The translations under genes and the position numbers were made by a program. This document shows positions 45,396 through 55,837 of a stretch of 64,000 bases of DNA, one piece after another. How positions within the stretch are numbered: position 1 is the first letter of the stretch; each line of letters opens with the position of its first letter. The notes under the pieces are model-generated. The model made no database searches. It was not told the DNA's origin and was given only the letters and a program-made list of their open reading frames with translations. The stretch is from Macrolepiota albuminosa (Eukaryota > Basidiomycota > Agaricomycetes > Agaricales > Agaricaceae). The stretch lies in assembly GCA_027475525.1 (NCBI GenBank), contig JAMWFC010000056.1:248001-312000 (forward strand). Reading direction: 5' to 3'.

Positions 45396-45875
45396 GTGGA
45401 CGAATGCGACGACGTGCTGCCTGGTTTCGCATATATAACCAAGACGGCAGCTCTGGAAACTAAGGAAGAGGTTGCACCGCATAAAGAAGCCACGTCCGTC
45501 GACCCAGTTGAAACCTACCTTAAATCGCTAAGATCTAGCGACAATCCCGCCATCTTAACTGTAGCCCAAGACTCTCACACGATTCGCTCAATTATGCTGA
45601 CAGTTGATGGGAAAAGCGAAATAGAGTCTATCGTGGACAGCGGATCACAAATTATTTCAATGGCTGCCGACGTCGCTAACGAGCTGGGCATCATTTACGA
45701 TCCAACAATCATTCTTAACATGCAGAGCGCTAACGGCATGATTGATCGATCCTTGGGGATGGCTCGGAACGTGCCCTGTGCTATAGGCAATCTTACGTTC
45801 TATCTGCAAATTCACATACTTCGATCGCCAGCCTACAATTTATTATTGGGGAGGCCCTTCGATGTGCTAGCGTGA
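45396..45875 (+). pseudogene. Gypsy-B protease
   Basis: Aspartic protease motifs IESIVDSGSQIISM and YNLLLGRPFDVLA are clear. The frame is closed by TGA at 45873 and a TAG shortly after (about 45897), both one C-to-T step from sense codons (CGA, CAG); readable sequence (ETTLTISDPNSGVRR) continues after them. Confidence 0.88.
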
Positions 45876-46906
45876 TCAGTAGTCAAAACAACGTCCTAGG
45901 ATGAAACGACGCTAACTATTAGCGACCCCAATTCTGGAGTCAGGAGAACGGTACCGACATTTCCTCGAGGAAGGTTCCAGAAGCTGGGACCGAGAAAGCG
46001 ACCTTACGTTAGCGACGAACCATGCGAGTGTTTTCCGGCGCCATCGAGGAGATGAGTGATGAGGATCATGGAGATGAAGCGCTTATCTTGGACTATAATC
46101 ATCGGACTGGGCAAGTAAACTTTATATCACATACCCCTTTAGCCCCTGAAATCTTGGACACTTCTACGTCGCTTACCAGCAAAGCTTTATCCTACTTATA
46201 CCTCACTGCCTCCGATATTACTGAAAATCTTTCGACAGACACTTATTTCGTTTCTACCCCTGATTCTAAAGAACCTTTGATATCCGGTTTCGCTAGAAAC
46301 CAGAGTTCCATTTATAATACGTTTGCTAACAACAGTACCTCTAAGCGCAAAGGGGTTCAGGTTAAAAAGAAATACAAGCCAGTAGCGCTTAAAACGAAAC
46401 TGGTAGCGAGCAGCATACCTGAAGAATTTCACATCGAGAGAAAGATCATTGGAGACCTGTTAGCGACCCTTCCTGAGCTTAATCTGAACCCACCACCCTT
46501 CGAGCCTACTGGACGATTTACGGAAGAACGACGGGCGCTATTCCTTAGTGCCCACAACACAGGCTTTCTATTGACAGCGGAACTAGATGTATTGACCAAC
46601 ATTATGCAAAAACAAAACGAAGCATTTGCTTGGGAGGATTCCAAACGCGGTAAACTTAGAACTGACTTCTTTCCACCAGTGGTTATACCGACGATACCTC
46701 ACGTGCCTTGGACCGAGCATAACCGACCTATACCACCGGGTATTGAAGCTGAAGTTTGCCAAATTATTCGTTCCAAAATAGCGGCAGGAGTTTACGAGCC
46801 TTCCAATTCGGCATACCGATCACAATGGTTTTGTGTACTGAAGAAAAATGGAAAGCTACGTATAGTTCACAGTTTGGAGCCGCTAAACAAAGTCACAATT
46901 TGTCAT

Positions 46907-47060
46907 TCAGGGGTACCGCCCTTCCCCGATCACGTCGCTGAATCGTTCGCGGGAAGAATATGTGGCGCTACCCTGGATCTGTATCAGGGGTACCGCCCTT
47001 CCCCGATCACGTCGCTGAATCGTTCGCGGGAAGAATATGTGGCGCTACCCTGGATCTGTA
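46907..47060. repeat. 77-bp tandem duplication (probable assembly overlap)
   Basis: Copies 46907-46983 and 46984-47060 are identical, within RT. Confidence 0.9.
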
Positions 47061-49003
47061 TGTTGGCTATGACGAGCGCTTGATTCACCCTTCCTCTCGC
47101 AACTTAACAACATTTCAAACGCCATTTGGAGCGCTACGACTGGTTACACTTCCCATGGGATGGACTAATTTGGTACCCATATTCCACGACGACATTACGT
47201 TTATTCTACAACCCGAAATACCCCACCATGTGCTTAGCTTTATCGACAATGTAGGCATGAAGGGCTCAAAAGATTGGCGCCTGGTAGATGGCAAGCCCGA
47301 AGTGCACCTGGAAAATTCTAATATCCGCATGGCGCTATGAGACTTCTTCCAATTGGTTAACTGGGTGCTCCAATGCATGAAATATTGTGGCAGAACGTTC
47401 TCAGGACACAAGTTGGTCCTTTGCGCATCCCAATTTAAAATTTTAGGGCACGTTTGCACACCAGAAGGCAGGATCCCTGAAGAGAGCCGATTAGCGCTTC
47501 TGGAAAAGTGGGGAGTCTGCCATAACCTCTCAGAAGTTCACGCGTTTCTGGGCACGGTAGGCATGCTGCGCATGTTCATACACCATTTTTCACATCGAGC
47601 GCACGCACTAAATCGCTTAACCCATTCAGGGATCCCCTTCGAATTCGGACCCGACCAAATTAACGCCCAAAAAGATTTAGTGAAGGCGCTGCAGGAAGCG
47701 AAGCCATTGGTACCCATTGACTATACTACGTCCGATCCCGTTATACTTGCCGTTGACACCTCTTACATTGCGGTCGGCTTCTTTTTATGTCAATGTGATT
47801 GCGTGAATCGAAAAATCAGACACTACAATCGCTTCAGATCAATTACCCTTAACGACAGAGAGTCGCGCTATAGTCAGCCCAAGCTGGAATTATACGGATT
47901 GTTTCGAGCATTTCAGGTGCTACGCATGTATCTTATTGGGGTCCAAAACCTGATTGTCGAAGTTGATGCATGCTACATCAAAGGAATGCTCCAGAATCCA
48001 GACATTCAACCCTCGGCTAGCATGAATTGCTGGGTAGTAGCGATACTAATGTTCCACTTTGAACTCGTGCACGTCAAGAGTGCGTTTCACGGACCTGATG
48101 GACTATCTAGGCGACCTAGGCAACCGGAGGACGAAGCGCTAGACAAAAGCAATAATGATGTATTTGATGACTGGATTGACCGGTTGCACGGTTTCATACA
48201 TGTTATTCAATTGCCTATTTTGGCCCTTTGTGAAGACCAACCTATTTCGACTTGGCTACACCCTATCATTCCATATCAACCTAAACCGTATCAGGCTCCA
48301 TCGACTTTTTACACAGCCAGTATCTATAACGTCGCTAAGCCATATAATGATTTAAAGATAGTTGAGGAACTCAGACCCTTACGGGAAGATAGTCGCAACC
48401 TGCCATATTTGGTGGTACCTTGTAGCGCCAAGGCTAAGTCAGAAGACCAACGAGTTGATCAGGTTAGGAAATGGTTACAGGATTTGCGCCGACCATCAGA
48501 CCTGACAGATACGGAATACGCCACCTTCATTCGATATGCAACGACTTTCTTTATGGTTGAAAACCAGCTTTGGCAACGAAATAGGTCTGGCGCTCACAAA
48601 TTAGTAATCAAACCAGAGGGCCGCGTTAGGATTTTGCGCGCTATGCACGATGACCTGGGACATCGAGGACTCTACGCGACGCGGGCGAATTTATTGAAAC
48701 GTTTTTGGTGGCCTCAAGTTAGCGCTGATATCACATGGTATATTCGCACTTGTCATCTCTGCCAAGTCCAACAGACCCGCCAAGTCCTCATTCCCCCAAC
48801 CGTAGCGACTCCAGCACCCTTGTTTGGAAAGATATATATCAACACTATGCACATGCCCAAGTCGGGGCGCTACAAGTACATTATCCAGGGAAGGTGTTCT
48901 TTGGTACATTGGCCGGAGTTCCGTATGCTCCAGTGGGAAAATACCAACGCTATAGCTAAGTGGCTCTTCGAAGATGTTATTTGTAGGTGGGGAGCCCTTC
49001 ACA

Positions 49004-49157
49004 AGATTGTTACAGACAATGGAGCGCCGATAGTTAAGGCGCTTACCTACCTCACTAAGAAATACAACATCCACCATATTAGATTGTTACAGACAATGGA
49101 GCGCCGATAGTTAAGGCGCTTACCTACCTCACTAAGAAATACAACATCCACCATATT
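49004..49157. repeat. 77-bp tandem duplication (probable assembly overlap)
   Basis: Copies 49004-49080 and 49081-49157 are identical, within the integrase core. Confidence 0.9.
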
Positions 49158-49701
49158 CGAATCTCAGGATACAATAAACGCGCTAACGGTATAGTGGAAA
49201 GGCCGCATTTTGATGTACAACAGGCACTATTTAAGGCGGTAGACGGTGATGAAAGTTGCTAGAGTGAAGCAACTTATTCGGTCTTTTGGTCTGAACGAGT
49301 TACCGTACAGAGGAGGATGGGCTGTTCTCCTTACTACGCGGCGACTGGCACCCATCCCCTGCTTCCAGCGGACGTTGTGGAAGCAACATACTTACAGCCT
49401 CCACCTAACTCAATCCTGTCCTCTACCGATCTGATCACTAGGCGTGCCATTGACTTACAACGATGCATGGAGGATCTAGAGCACCTACATGAGGTGGTAT
49501 TTCAAGCTAGACGACAGGCCGCATTACGATTTGAAAGCGAGCATAGCGCTACTATCCGAGACTACAACTTTACAGCTGGCGCCTTAGTGCTAATGCGCAA
49601 CTCGAAAATCGAAGTAACCCATAACAAAAAGATGCGACCCCGATACCTAGAACCCCTCATAGTAGTTTCCTGCAATAAGGGAGGTGCCTACGTACTCTGC
49701 G

Positions 49702-49855
49702 AGTTGGACGGCTCAGTTTTGCATCGACCGGTAGCGGCGTTTCGACTCATTCCCTACTTAGCACGTGAACATATTCCAAGTTGGACGGCTCAGTTTTGCA
49801 TCGACCGGTAGCGGCGTTTCGACTCATTCCCTACTTAGCACGTGAACATATTCCA
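49702..49855. repeat. 77-bp tandem duplication (probable assembly overlap)
   Basis: Copies 49702-49778 and 49779-49855 are identical, within the integrase C-terminus. Confidence 0.9.
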
Positions 49856-50156
49856 CTACCTTTGCCAGCGCTGGACATTGATACTGCCAAGCTTCGAGAG
49901 CTGGAAGAGACTGAGATGGTGGATGATGACGAGAACACTCTGGATGAAGACGAGGAGCAATAAACTTATACAAAACGCAAGGCACTAACTGTTAGCGCCC
50001 CTGGGGATCAGACTTAGGCAACCCAAAATCCAGAAAAGAATAAATACACAAGCAGTACTAGTATACAGAGAACAGGCGACTAGACTACAACTACACCTGA
50101 TTGAACTACCCTAAAGATGCAGACCGTTGACGTGGACCTTTCACTTGATCTTTAGG

Positions 50157-51497
50157 TCATCTGCGAGTGGGAGGAGCGCCTGGAGGTGGCGCGTTAGCAG
50201 AGGGAACGGGAGGAATGGGAACACTAGGAGGAGGCACAGGAGGAGTGCCTGGGCGAGGAGCACGAGGAGTGCCTGGAGGAGCGGCCGAGGGGTTTGGGGA
50301 TGAGTACCACCCGTCTTTATCCAGGCGGGACTCAAACAATGAGTAAGAAAAGGCTGTGCATGCGAGTATAGCCCGACGTGCATCAAGATTGATGAGTGGG
50401 GGAAGGGGGAGCCAGGAGAGACTCTTAGAGACATCATGGAGTTAACAACCTCAGGTTAGGAAGAGATAAGAACTAACCAAGGTTCCCGTTTCGCGGAGTA
50501 GGCTGGTCAGACTCAGAGCGTTACCCGTGACCGGCTCCTGCACAAGGCATGAGTATTACTCACGAACCACGCTAAGGGAAGGCGTACGGTGACTATGGAT
50601 GGGTCGACGTCAATCATCCATTCCTCGGAAGCGGCGAGAAGAATCCGGTACCTGCGTACCAGGGTCATCGTATTTCCATTCTCGTGTGGAAAACCGCCAG
50701 AACCCATAAAGTACCTCAAGCTACTTGCAGGGTTGCAGATACTAGGGAATTCTTACATGCGCAAAACAATCACAAGGAGGGGCGACAACAACAATGCAGT
50801 TCATATAACTACGACAAAAGAAATCAAGTATCTAAAATCTGTCAGTCCAGTGGTGCCACGGAAAAGAAGGAGCTGACTTACATAAACGACATGGGAGACG
50901 GACGAGCATCAAGGCCCGGGCAGAAGGAGAGGCCTGGGAGGCCTCCAGCCTTCAGCAGGACCACGAAAAAGCTGGCCACCGGTAGACGAGCGAGGCGCCT
51001 GGCAGAGCGACGCGTTAGACGGAAGAAAAGAGGTAATAAAATGACAAACCAGGTAGTGACTCTCCTCCAGCAGCAGCTCAAGACGTTCTTTCGTTTCCTT
51101 GGTTGCGATTTGCTTAGGTAACAAACCAGGTAGTGACTCTCCTCCAGCAGCAGCTCAAGACGTTCTTTCGTTTCCTTGGTTGCGATTTGCTTGATTTGGA
51201 GACTATCAGAAGAGAAGAAGGGCGAAAAAGGCAAGAGCGCACCTGAAAAATCCGACTCCAGTTCTTCTCCATACCAAATTGGGTCAGCGGCAGCTCATCG
51301 TTCCAAATCTCGCAAGCCGCACAAAGGAGCTGACAGCGACGACCTAACTCAATGACTCTGTTGGTCAGCCCAGGCACGCCGACCGCCAGGTAGTGGTGGA
51401 AGAACGAGGTAGCGCGTTCCAGGAAAGTGGGGGGATCAATCATGACATGAGCGTGATCACAGCGGCGGGTCCACATGATGCTGGTTGGGCTTTCCAT
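50157..51497 (-). CDS. Second antisense gene of gypsy-B (structure only partly resolved)
   Basis: Unknown function. Exon 1 (51497-51243, 85 codons) reads MESPTSIMWTRRCDHAHVMI ... FLERATSFFHHYLAVGVPGL ... WNDELPLTQFGMEKNWSRIF and ends at a GTGCGC donor. An acceptor at 51190 leads to QIATKETKERLELLLEESHY, then a 51-nt intron with a CTAAC branch site (51049-50999). Further minus-strand exons seem likely: YFMGSGGFPHENGNTMTLVR ... LPLAWF (about 50723-50555, then GTGAGT), and a Pro-rich C-terminus (LDKDGWYSSPNPSAAPPGTP, 50339-50157). TATAAATT lies at 51540-51533, about 40 nt upstream of the ATG. A 77-bp duplication (51044-51197) confuses exon 2. Exon linkage downstream of 50999 is not settled. Confidence 0.5.
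51044..51197. repeat. Period-77 tandem duplication (72 of 77 bases match)
   Basis: 51044-51115 recurs at 51121-51192; the last five bases of the first unit (AGGTA, 51116-51120) do not match. The spacing is still exactly 77. Confidence 0.85.
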
Positions 51498-52026
51498 TGC
51501 AAAGACTGATGAGATGCTGTCGAGGCATGGGCAATTTATAGGACTCGGACAGTGTTTCAACTAGCGACAGCGTGGGAGGGCACTTCTCAAGGGGCTTGGA
51601 CCCTGACGCAGACACGAACCAATAGGATGCGCTTGAACTAATGTTAGGTCGCACAAAGAGGAAGTTAACCTTTGAGATCTAGCGCTTATAGCCACCATCA
51701 CCGAATAACCACAAGCGATCAGTGGCACTCTATTTCTTATACATTAAAACTTCTTGCATGAATCGACTTACTTTTCTACAGACAATACCTATTTCTTCCT
51801 AGGCTGGCACGATATTGGCTATTGGGTCGCGCTGGTAATAGGGGTTTTCTACGCTATGATGATTTACTGAGCGTTTCCCCTTTTTCTTACTTTGTGTTTT
51901 GATTACTTACAAACTGACAATTTCGAAACAAAGGGGGGGAGCGTTTATTTTTGGTTAGGGCTATCACAAACTACGTATCAAAATTTTAAAAGTCCATAAA
52001 AAGTTCGAAGCGCTACGGGCCGGCGA
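51498..52026. other. Spacer between the two antisense genes
   Basis: It holds the 3' flank of the seven-exon antisense gene and the presumed promoter of the second one (TATAAATT at 51540-51533 on the minus strand). No other gene seen. Confidence 0.5.
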
Positions 52027-54540
52027 CTACGCATCAGACGTGGAGGGAGCAGGATCACCCAATGGAAGCAAGTCCCCATCCTGAATGGCATTACTCGCTT
52101 GCCACTCAAGCGCATCAGTGATGTTGTCATGGAGCTCAAGCAGGAGGAGCTCACGGTGCACTAAGGTGGAGACATGAGGACGGAGGAGGGCGAGTTCGCT
52201 ACCGATGACGTCAGTCGTGTCCTCGACCTGGCGGAGTTGTTGATGGAGATCGGCGGCAGGACAAAGGGGAGTGACAGGATAAGAGAACTCATCCCCAAGC
52301 CAAGGGTAGGCATCGCCGGTAACACGCATGGCGGGGGGAGGAGTCCAGAAGGGATCGAACTTAGTGGAGGTCAGAGAAGGGGCGAACCGACTAAGAAATG
52401 CAGACTTACTCGAACGGTTACGGGGGCATGTGGGGTCCATTCATGGCGCTCATCGCCTGGGGACATGGCCCTAGCAGAGGAAAGGTAGATGCCATAAGAA
52501 GGCAAGTACCTCCAGCGGCGACGGTGCTCACCCTGAGCCACTAGAGTCCCTTCGGACTCAGGTGTGGTGGAGGACTTGCGAGTACTAGGGAAGGAAGACA
52601 GGCTACGAGGGGGAGTAAGAGAAGGGGTAATAGGAAGAGCAACGGGGGAGGCGCTAGCTGCGACAGGTTCAGGAGCAGGGGTAGCGCCAGCGACCAACAT
52701 CACGACATCTTTGGCGGGAGGGATATTCACGACGACAGGAAGCGAGGGAGTAGGGGACCTGGCGACAAAGAGGTTAGCGCAACCTAAACAGGAAAACACG
52801 AACACTACGCACCGATTACCACTGGGGCCACTCTGATAAGGGTTAGCGGTGATAGGGGGAGTAATGCGAAGCAGAAGAGCGTGTACCGCCAATAGCGCAT
52901 CGGTGTCGACTACAGGCCCCGCCTCATCGTCATCCTCGCTCTCAGCATCCCTCTCGGTATCCTCGCCTTCATCAATAGATGACTCGGTAGAAGACAAGAC
53001 CATGGGAGTAGCAGGCGCTAGCTCCCGGCGCTTACCGGGACTCTTGCTAGGAGAGGCAACAATAGGCTTACGTTTCGAGGGGACGGGACGATGGGGAGAG
53101 CGGGCAAAGGGGGCCGCCATGGTGGTACCATCTTGGGTGATGGGAAGCGCTAGACTTGCAGCGCTAATCACAGTGGGCTGACGAGTAACGGCCAGATCGC
53201 ATTGCTGCAGCACAAAGGCCCAGGCGTTACGAACTAGGACTGCGTGCTCATAATTGCGTTGCATGATAGCATCCCTACCACGTTTGTGAGTACGAATCCC
53301 ATTGAAGGCACAGCCCCGTTTCAACACATCACAGCGGTAGCAGGGAAGAGAGGCGGTAGGAAACCAGCAACCCTCGGGATCGTTTTCAGACCAGCATTTA
53401 TTGCACTGGGAAAGAAGTTAGCGACGTCATCAACCTTCCAGGGACAAACAAGCACTTACCGCACCAATCTTCGCCCTAAAGGCATGGTGCTCCACAGGTG
53501 CCACCGTAACCTTCTTCTTAGCGCCGAGTACTTGGACACCAGCTGGGAGGCTGGTATCAATGACGGTAGTATTGCGACGAAGGCGCAGCAAATCACAAAG
53601 CTCCACGTTGGTAAACATAGTTTGGTTGGGCACCTAAGGAGGGCTCAATCAGGTGCTAGAAATAAGCAATCTTAAAAGGAAACACTTACGACATATAAAG
53701 GGGCGACGCAAGCAGGGAGATTGACCTGAGAAGTAAAGTTAGTAGAAGAACTAGAGGCAAGAAGACAAGGACGCACGGTACGTTTAGGAGGGCTAGCGAG
53801 AGCAGGGGGCACGCAATTAATAACCACAGCGAAGTTACGGGGGGGAGGCGAGAAATAGTATGAGTAGGTCCGGGCCAGGGCTCACTGGTGGTAACGGCAA
53901 TCCGTTTGATGGCTGAATGAGGAGGCGCAGTATGAGTGGGAGAAGCGACGATGGGTGCAGTACGAGCGGGAGAAACATCACCACGAAAAGGACTACCAAG
54001 AATGGGAGGAGGTAGAACAGAGACAGGAGCAACAGGAGGAGCGGCCGGAGCGGAAGGAACGGTAGAGGCCAACGGGGCACTAGGATGACTGGCGACAGTG
54101 GGCAATGTAGCAACTGACTACTCAGGGTTAACATGGAAAATGTGGGGAAAAAGAGGAGGGAACTCACTTCGCCAACCTCGGTACTAGCCAGCAGGGCGTC
54201 AATCTTGTCGGATAAAGAAGGAGCCTAGTATGGGCGCTGAACCTTAGCACCACGAACCCAAAAATCAAACCTAAAAACTTACGAACAAGTCCGTGAACGG
54301 TAGTAACCAATCGGCACCCTCATATTCACGGTACCGAGCCATGCACCATTCACGAACCTCGACGCCCCACGCCCAGGAACTGTCAGAGCCGCGGACCACG
54401 AGCCAGCGCCGATAAAGTTGCATAATGCCAGGGACGGTTTGTGGCGCATTGGCGGGACCAACAGACTTAGCGCAATCAAATAAATAGGAGGCCTTAGCCA
54501 GGAAATTGTGAAGAGCAGAGGCATCAAAAGGAGTGGACAT
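52027..54540 (-). CDS. Seven-exon antisense gene carried by gypsy-B; Cys-cluster protein of unknown function
   Basis: Exons (minus strand): 54540-54283, 54224-54168, 54117-53690, 53633-53460, 53405-52813, 52758-52410, 52359-52027. Introns are 58, 50, 56, 54, 54 and 50 nt, all GT-AG, several with CTAAC or CTGAC branch sites. The sum is 2192 nt. One extra C in the C-run at 53838-53844 (7 C, 8 needed) makes it 731 codons in one frame, so exon 3 has a 1-nt deletion or sequencing error. Protein: MSTPFDASALHNFLAKASYL and a WGVEVREWCMARY helix region; a long Pro/Ser/Thr linker; MFTNVELCDLLRLRRNTTVI; then a Cys cluster, CNKC-x8-C-x8-CYRC-x6-C, split from exon 4 by an intron; basic and acidic stretches; C-terminal VEDTTDVIGSELALLRPHVS helix. 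The cluster suggests zinc and nucleic-acid binding (inference). Confidence 0.8.
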
Positions 54541-54589
54541 GTTGGAAAGATGGGAAGGAAAACATGAGAAGATGAAGTGCTGAAAACGA

Positions 54590-54600
54590 TTTTTATAAGG
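54590..54600 (-). promoter_or_regulatory. TATA-like box of the antisense gene
   Basis: The minus strand reads CCTTATAAAAATCG here, about 50 nt before the ATG at 54540, followed by a pyrimidine-rich leader (CTTCATCTTCTCATGTTTTC). It suggests the antisense gene has its own promoter rather than depending on the LTR. Confidence 0.6.
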
Positions 54601-54675
54601 CACCGGCGGCATCATACGGACCGTAGCGCAGTCAAATTAATGACGGTGTTTGACTGAGGACAGTCAATTTTTCAG

Positions 54676-54686
54676 TTGGGGGGAGA
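54676..54686 (+). promoter_or_regulatory. Polypurine tract of gypsy-B
   Basis: TTGGGGGGAGA abuts the 3' LTR on the plus strand. Confidence 0.75.
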
Positions 54687-55835
54687 TGATAGGCTTCTAC
54701 TCGGACTGAGCACATCAAGGGACATTATAGGCCAACCAACACTTGACGTACTCAGGACTCTAGCGACCAGTTGGGAATATAGAGCAGCTCTGGCTCCGGT
54801 AAACTACTACAGGATTTAGACATTTATCCTAACCCCTAGCTACCAAGCCTGCAGCACACTCCATTCACCTATCCCAAGGACGAAGGAGGCTCATAACATA
54901 TAGCGCTAACATGACGGCGGGAGAGGACTCTAACTAAACCCTGATCACTTCCAGAAGGAGCCAGCAGCAGGCGCTGCCATTTGGACGAGGCACTTCAATC
55001 AGAAGTCTAAAAGGATCAATGACGGCGGCACTGGATATACTTAAATCCGACATCTGGACCTGCCAGGAACTGATACAATGAGTAGCACTGACATTAGCGC
55101 TCATGGCGTCTGTCAAGGATTTTCTGACCATACCCCGGAACAGCCTGGCCAATCAGAGTTATAGTCAAAGTGAGCAGACTCGTACAATTCTAAGTCAATA
55201 TAGAGTCGCCGCTGGTCGCCGTGGGTCATAACGCTGTTGTTCGCCGTCAGCCATGTGCAAAAGGTTGCCGTTGACAGGTCGCCGTTAGAGGAAACTGCGA
55301 GGAGAGGCGCTAAGAGGTAGCGCCGCAGATGGACTTGTATCTTGGCAAACACGGTAGCGCATAATATATAAAATCGAGGAGAGGCGCTAAGAGGTAGCGC
55401 CGCAGATGGACTTGTATCTTGGCAAACACGGTAGCGCATAATATATAAAATAGCTACTTTACATGTATATAACAACAAATCGTAACCCCTCGAACACACA
55501 GTTACACTTAGCGTTCAACTCGCGCTAGCTTCCTTTGACTTTGTCACTAAGTCGGGTGCTAGCCTCGTCTATCTCGTCTTCCTTGTTTACGGTGCCACCT
55601 ACAGGCACAATACGCTGCGCTATTCGTCTTTTCTTCAATATCTTTGCCTAAACTACGACGCTTACCATCTGCCAGGTAGCCCCCGAAGCGCTATAATCTA
55701 GTGCATCGTTTTACTACCTCCACTTGAGCACACCGGGACCCTGTCAGGACTCCTCACAACTACGCACGCCAAGCGCTGGAGACGGCGTTGTACTGCATAT
55801 ACGTCTAGCGCACCCAACTACAGTTGGCGTCATCA
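54687..55835 (+). repeat. 3' LTR of gypsy-B
   Basis: It is the same length as the 5' LTR. Pairs such as CACAGCG/CATGGCG and TTCCAACC/TTCTGACC imply an ancestral CpG mutated differently in each copy. Confidence 0.93.
55298..55451. repeat. 77-bp tandem duplication (probable assembly overlap)
   Basis: Copies 55298-55374 and 55375-55451 are identical. They lie in the 3' LTR at a position 48 bp different from the one in the 5' LTR. Confidence 0.9.
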
Positions 55836-55837
55836 AT

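Larger units (their letters stand above)
46022..49963 (+). pseudogene. Gypsy-B reverse transcriptase, RNase H and integrase
   Basis: RT shows FCVLKKNGKLRIVHSLEPLN, YAxxDLYVGYDER-like and TPFGALRLVTLPMGWTNLVP; its catalytic box reads SFIDNVGMKG (about 47236-47265) where FIDD is expected. RNase H shows ILAVDTSYIAVGFFLCQ. Integrase has HDDLGHRGLYATRANL ... TCHLC, IYINTMHMPKSG (first catalytic Asp replaced by Asn, about 48838), KIVTDNGAPI and NGIVERPH, then VLMRNSKIEVTHNKKMRPRY. Three 77-bp duplications (46907, 49004, 49702) plus a stop at 47338 and a frame break near 49260 interrupt it. Confidence 0.9.
42158..55835 (+). mobile_element. Gypsy-B: 13.7-kb Ty3/gypsy element with antisense genes
   Basis: Both LTRs are 1149 bp as assembled (each 1072 bp without its single 77-bp duplication). 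The target site shows a probable 4-bp duplication, ACGT (42154-42157) and ATGT (55836-55839), one transition apart. Removing the element restores the Ngaro-like frame LRPHV-LAKDRLRLW. Gag-pol runs on the plus strand (43387-49963). The 49964-54686 interval, between pol and the 3' LTR, carries intron-containing genes on the minus strand. Seven 77-bp duplications lie within. Stops, and Asp-to-Asn changes in RT and integrase, show it is dead. Confidence 0.94.

Noticed and set aside
53835..54167. Hydrophobic ORF with many Leu as a membrane protein on the minus strand
   Set aside because: It overlaps exon 3 of the antisense gene in another frame; the exon frame fits splice phases and gives a Pro/Ser/Thr-rich linker instead.
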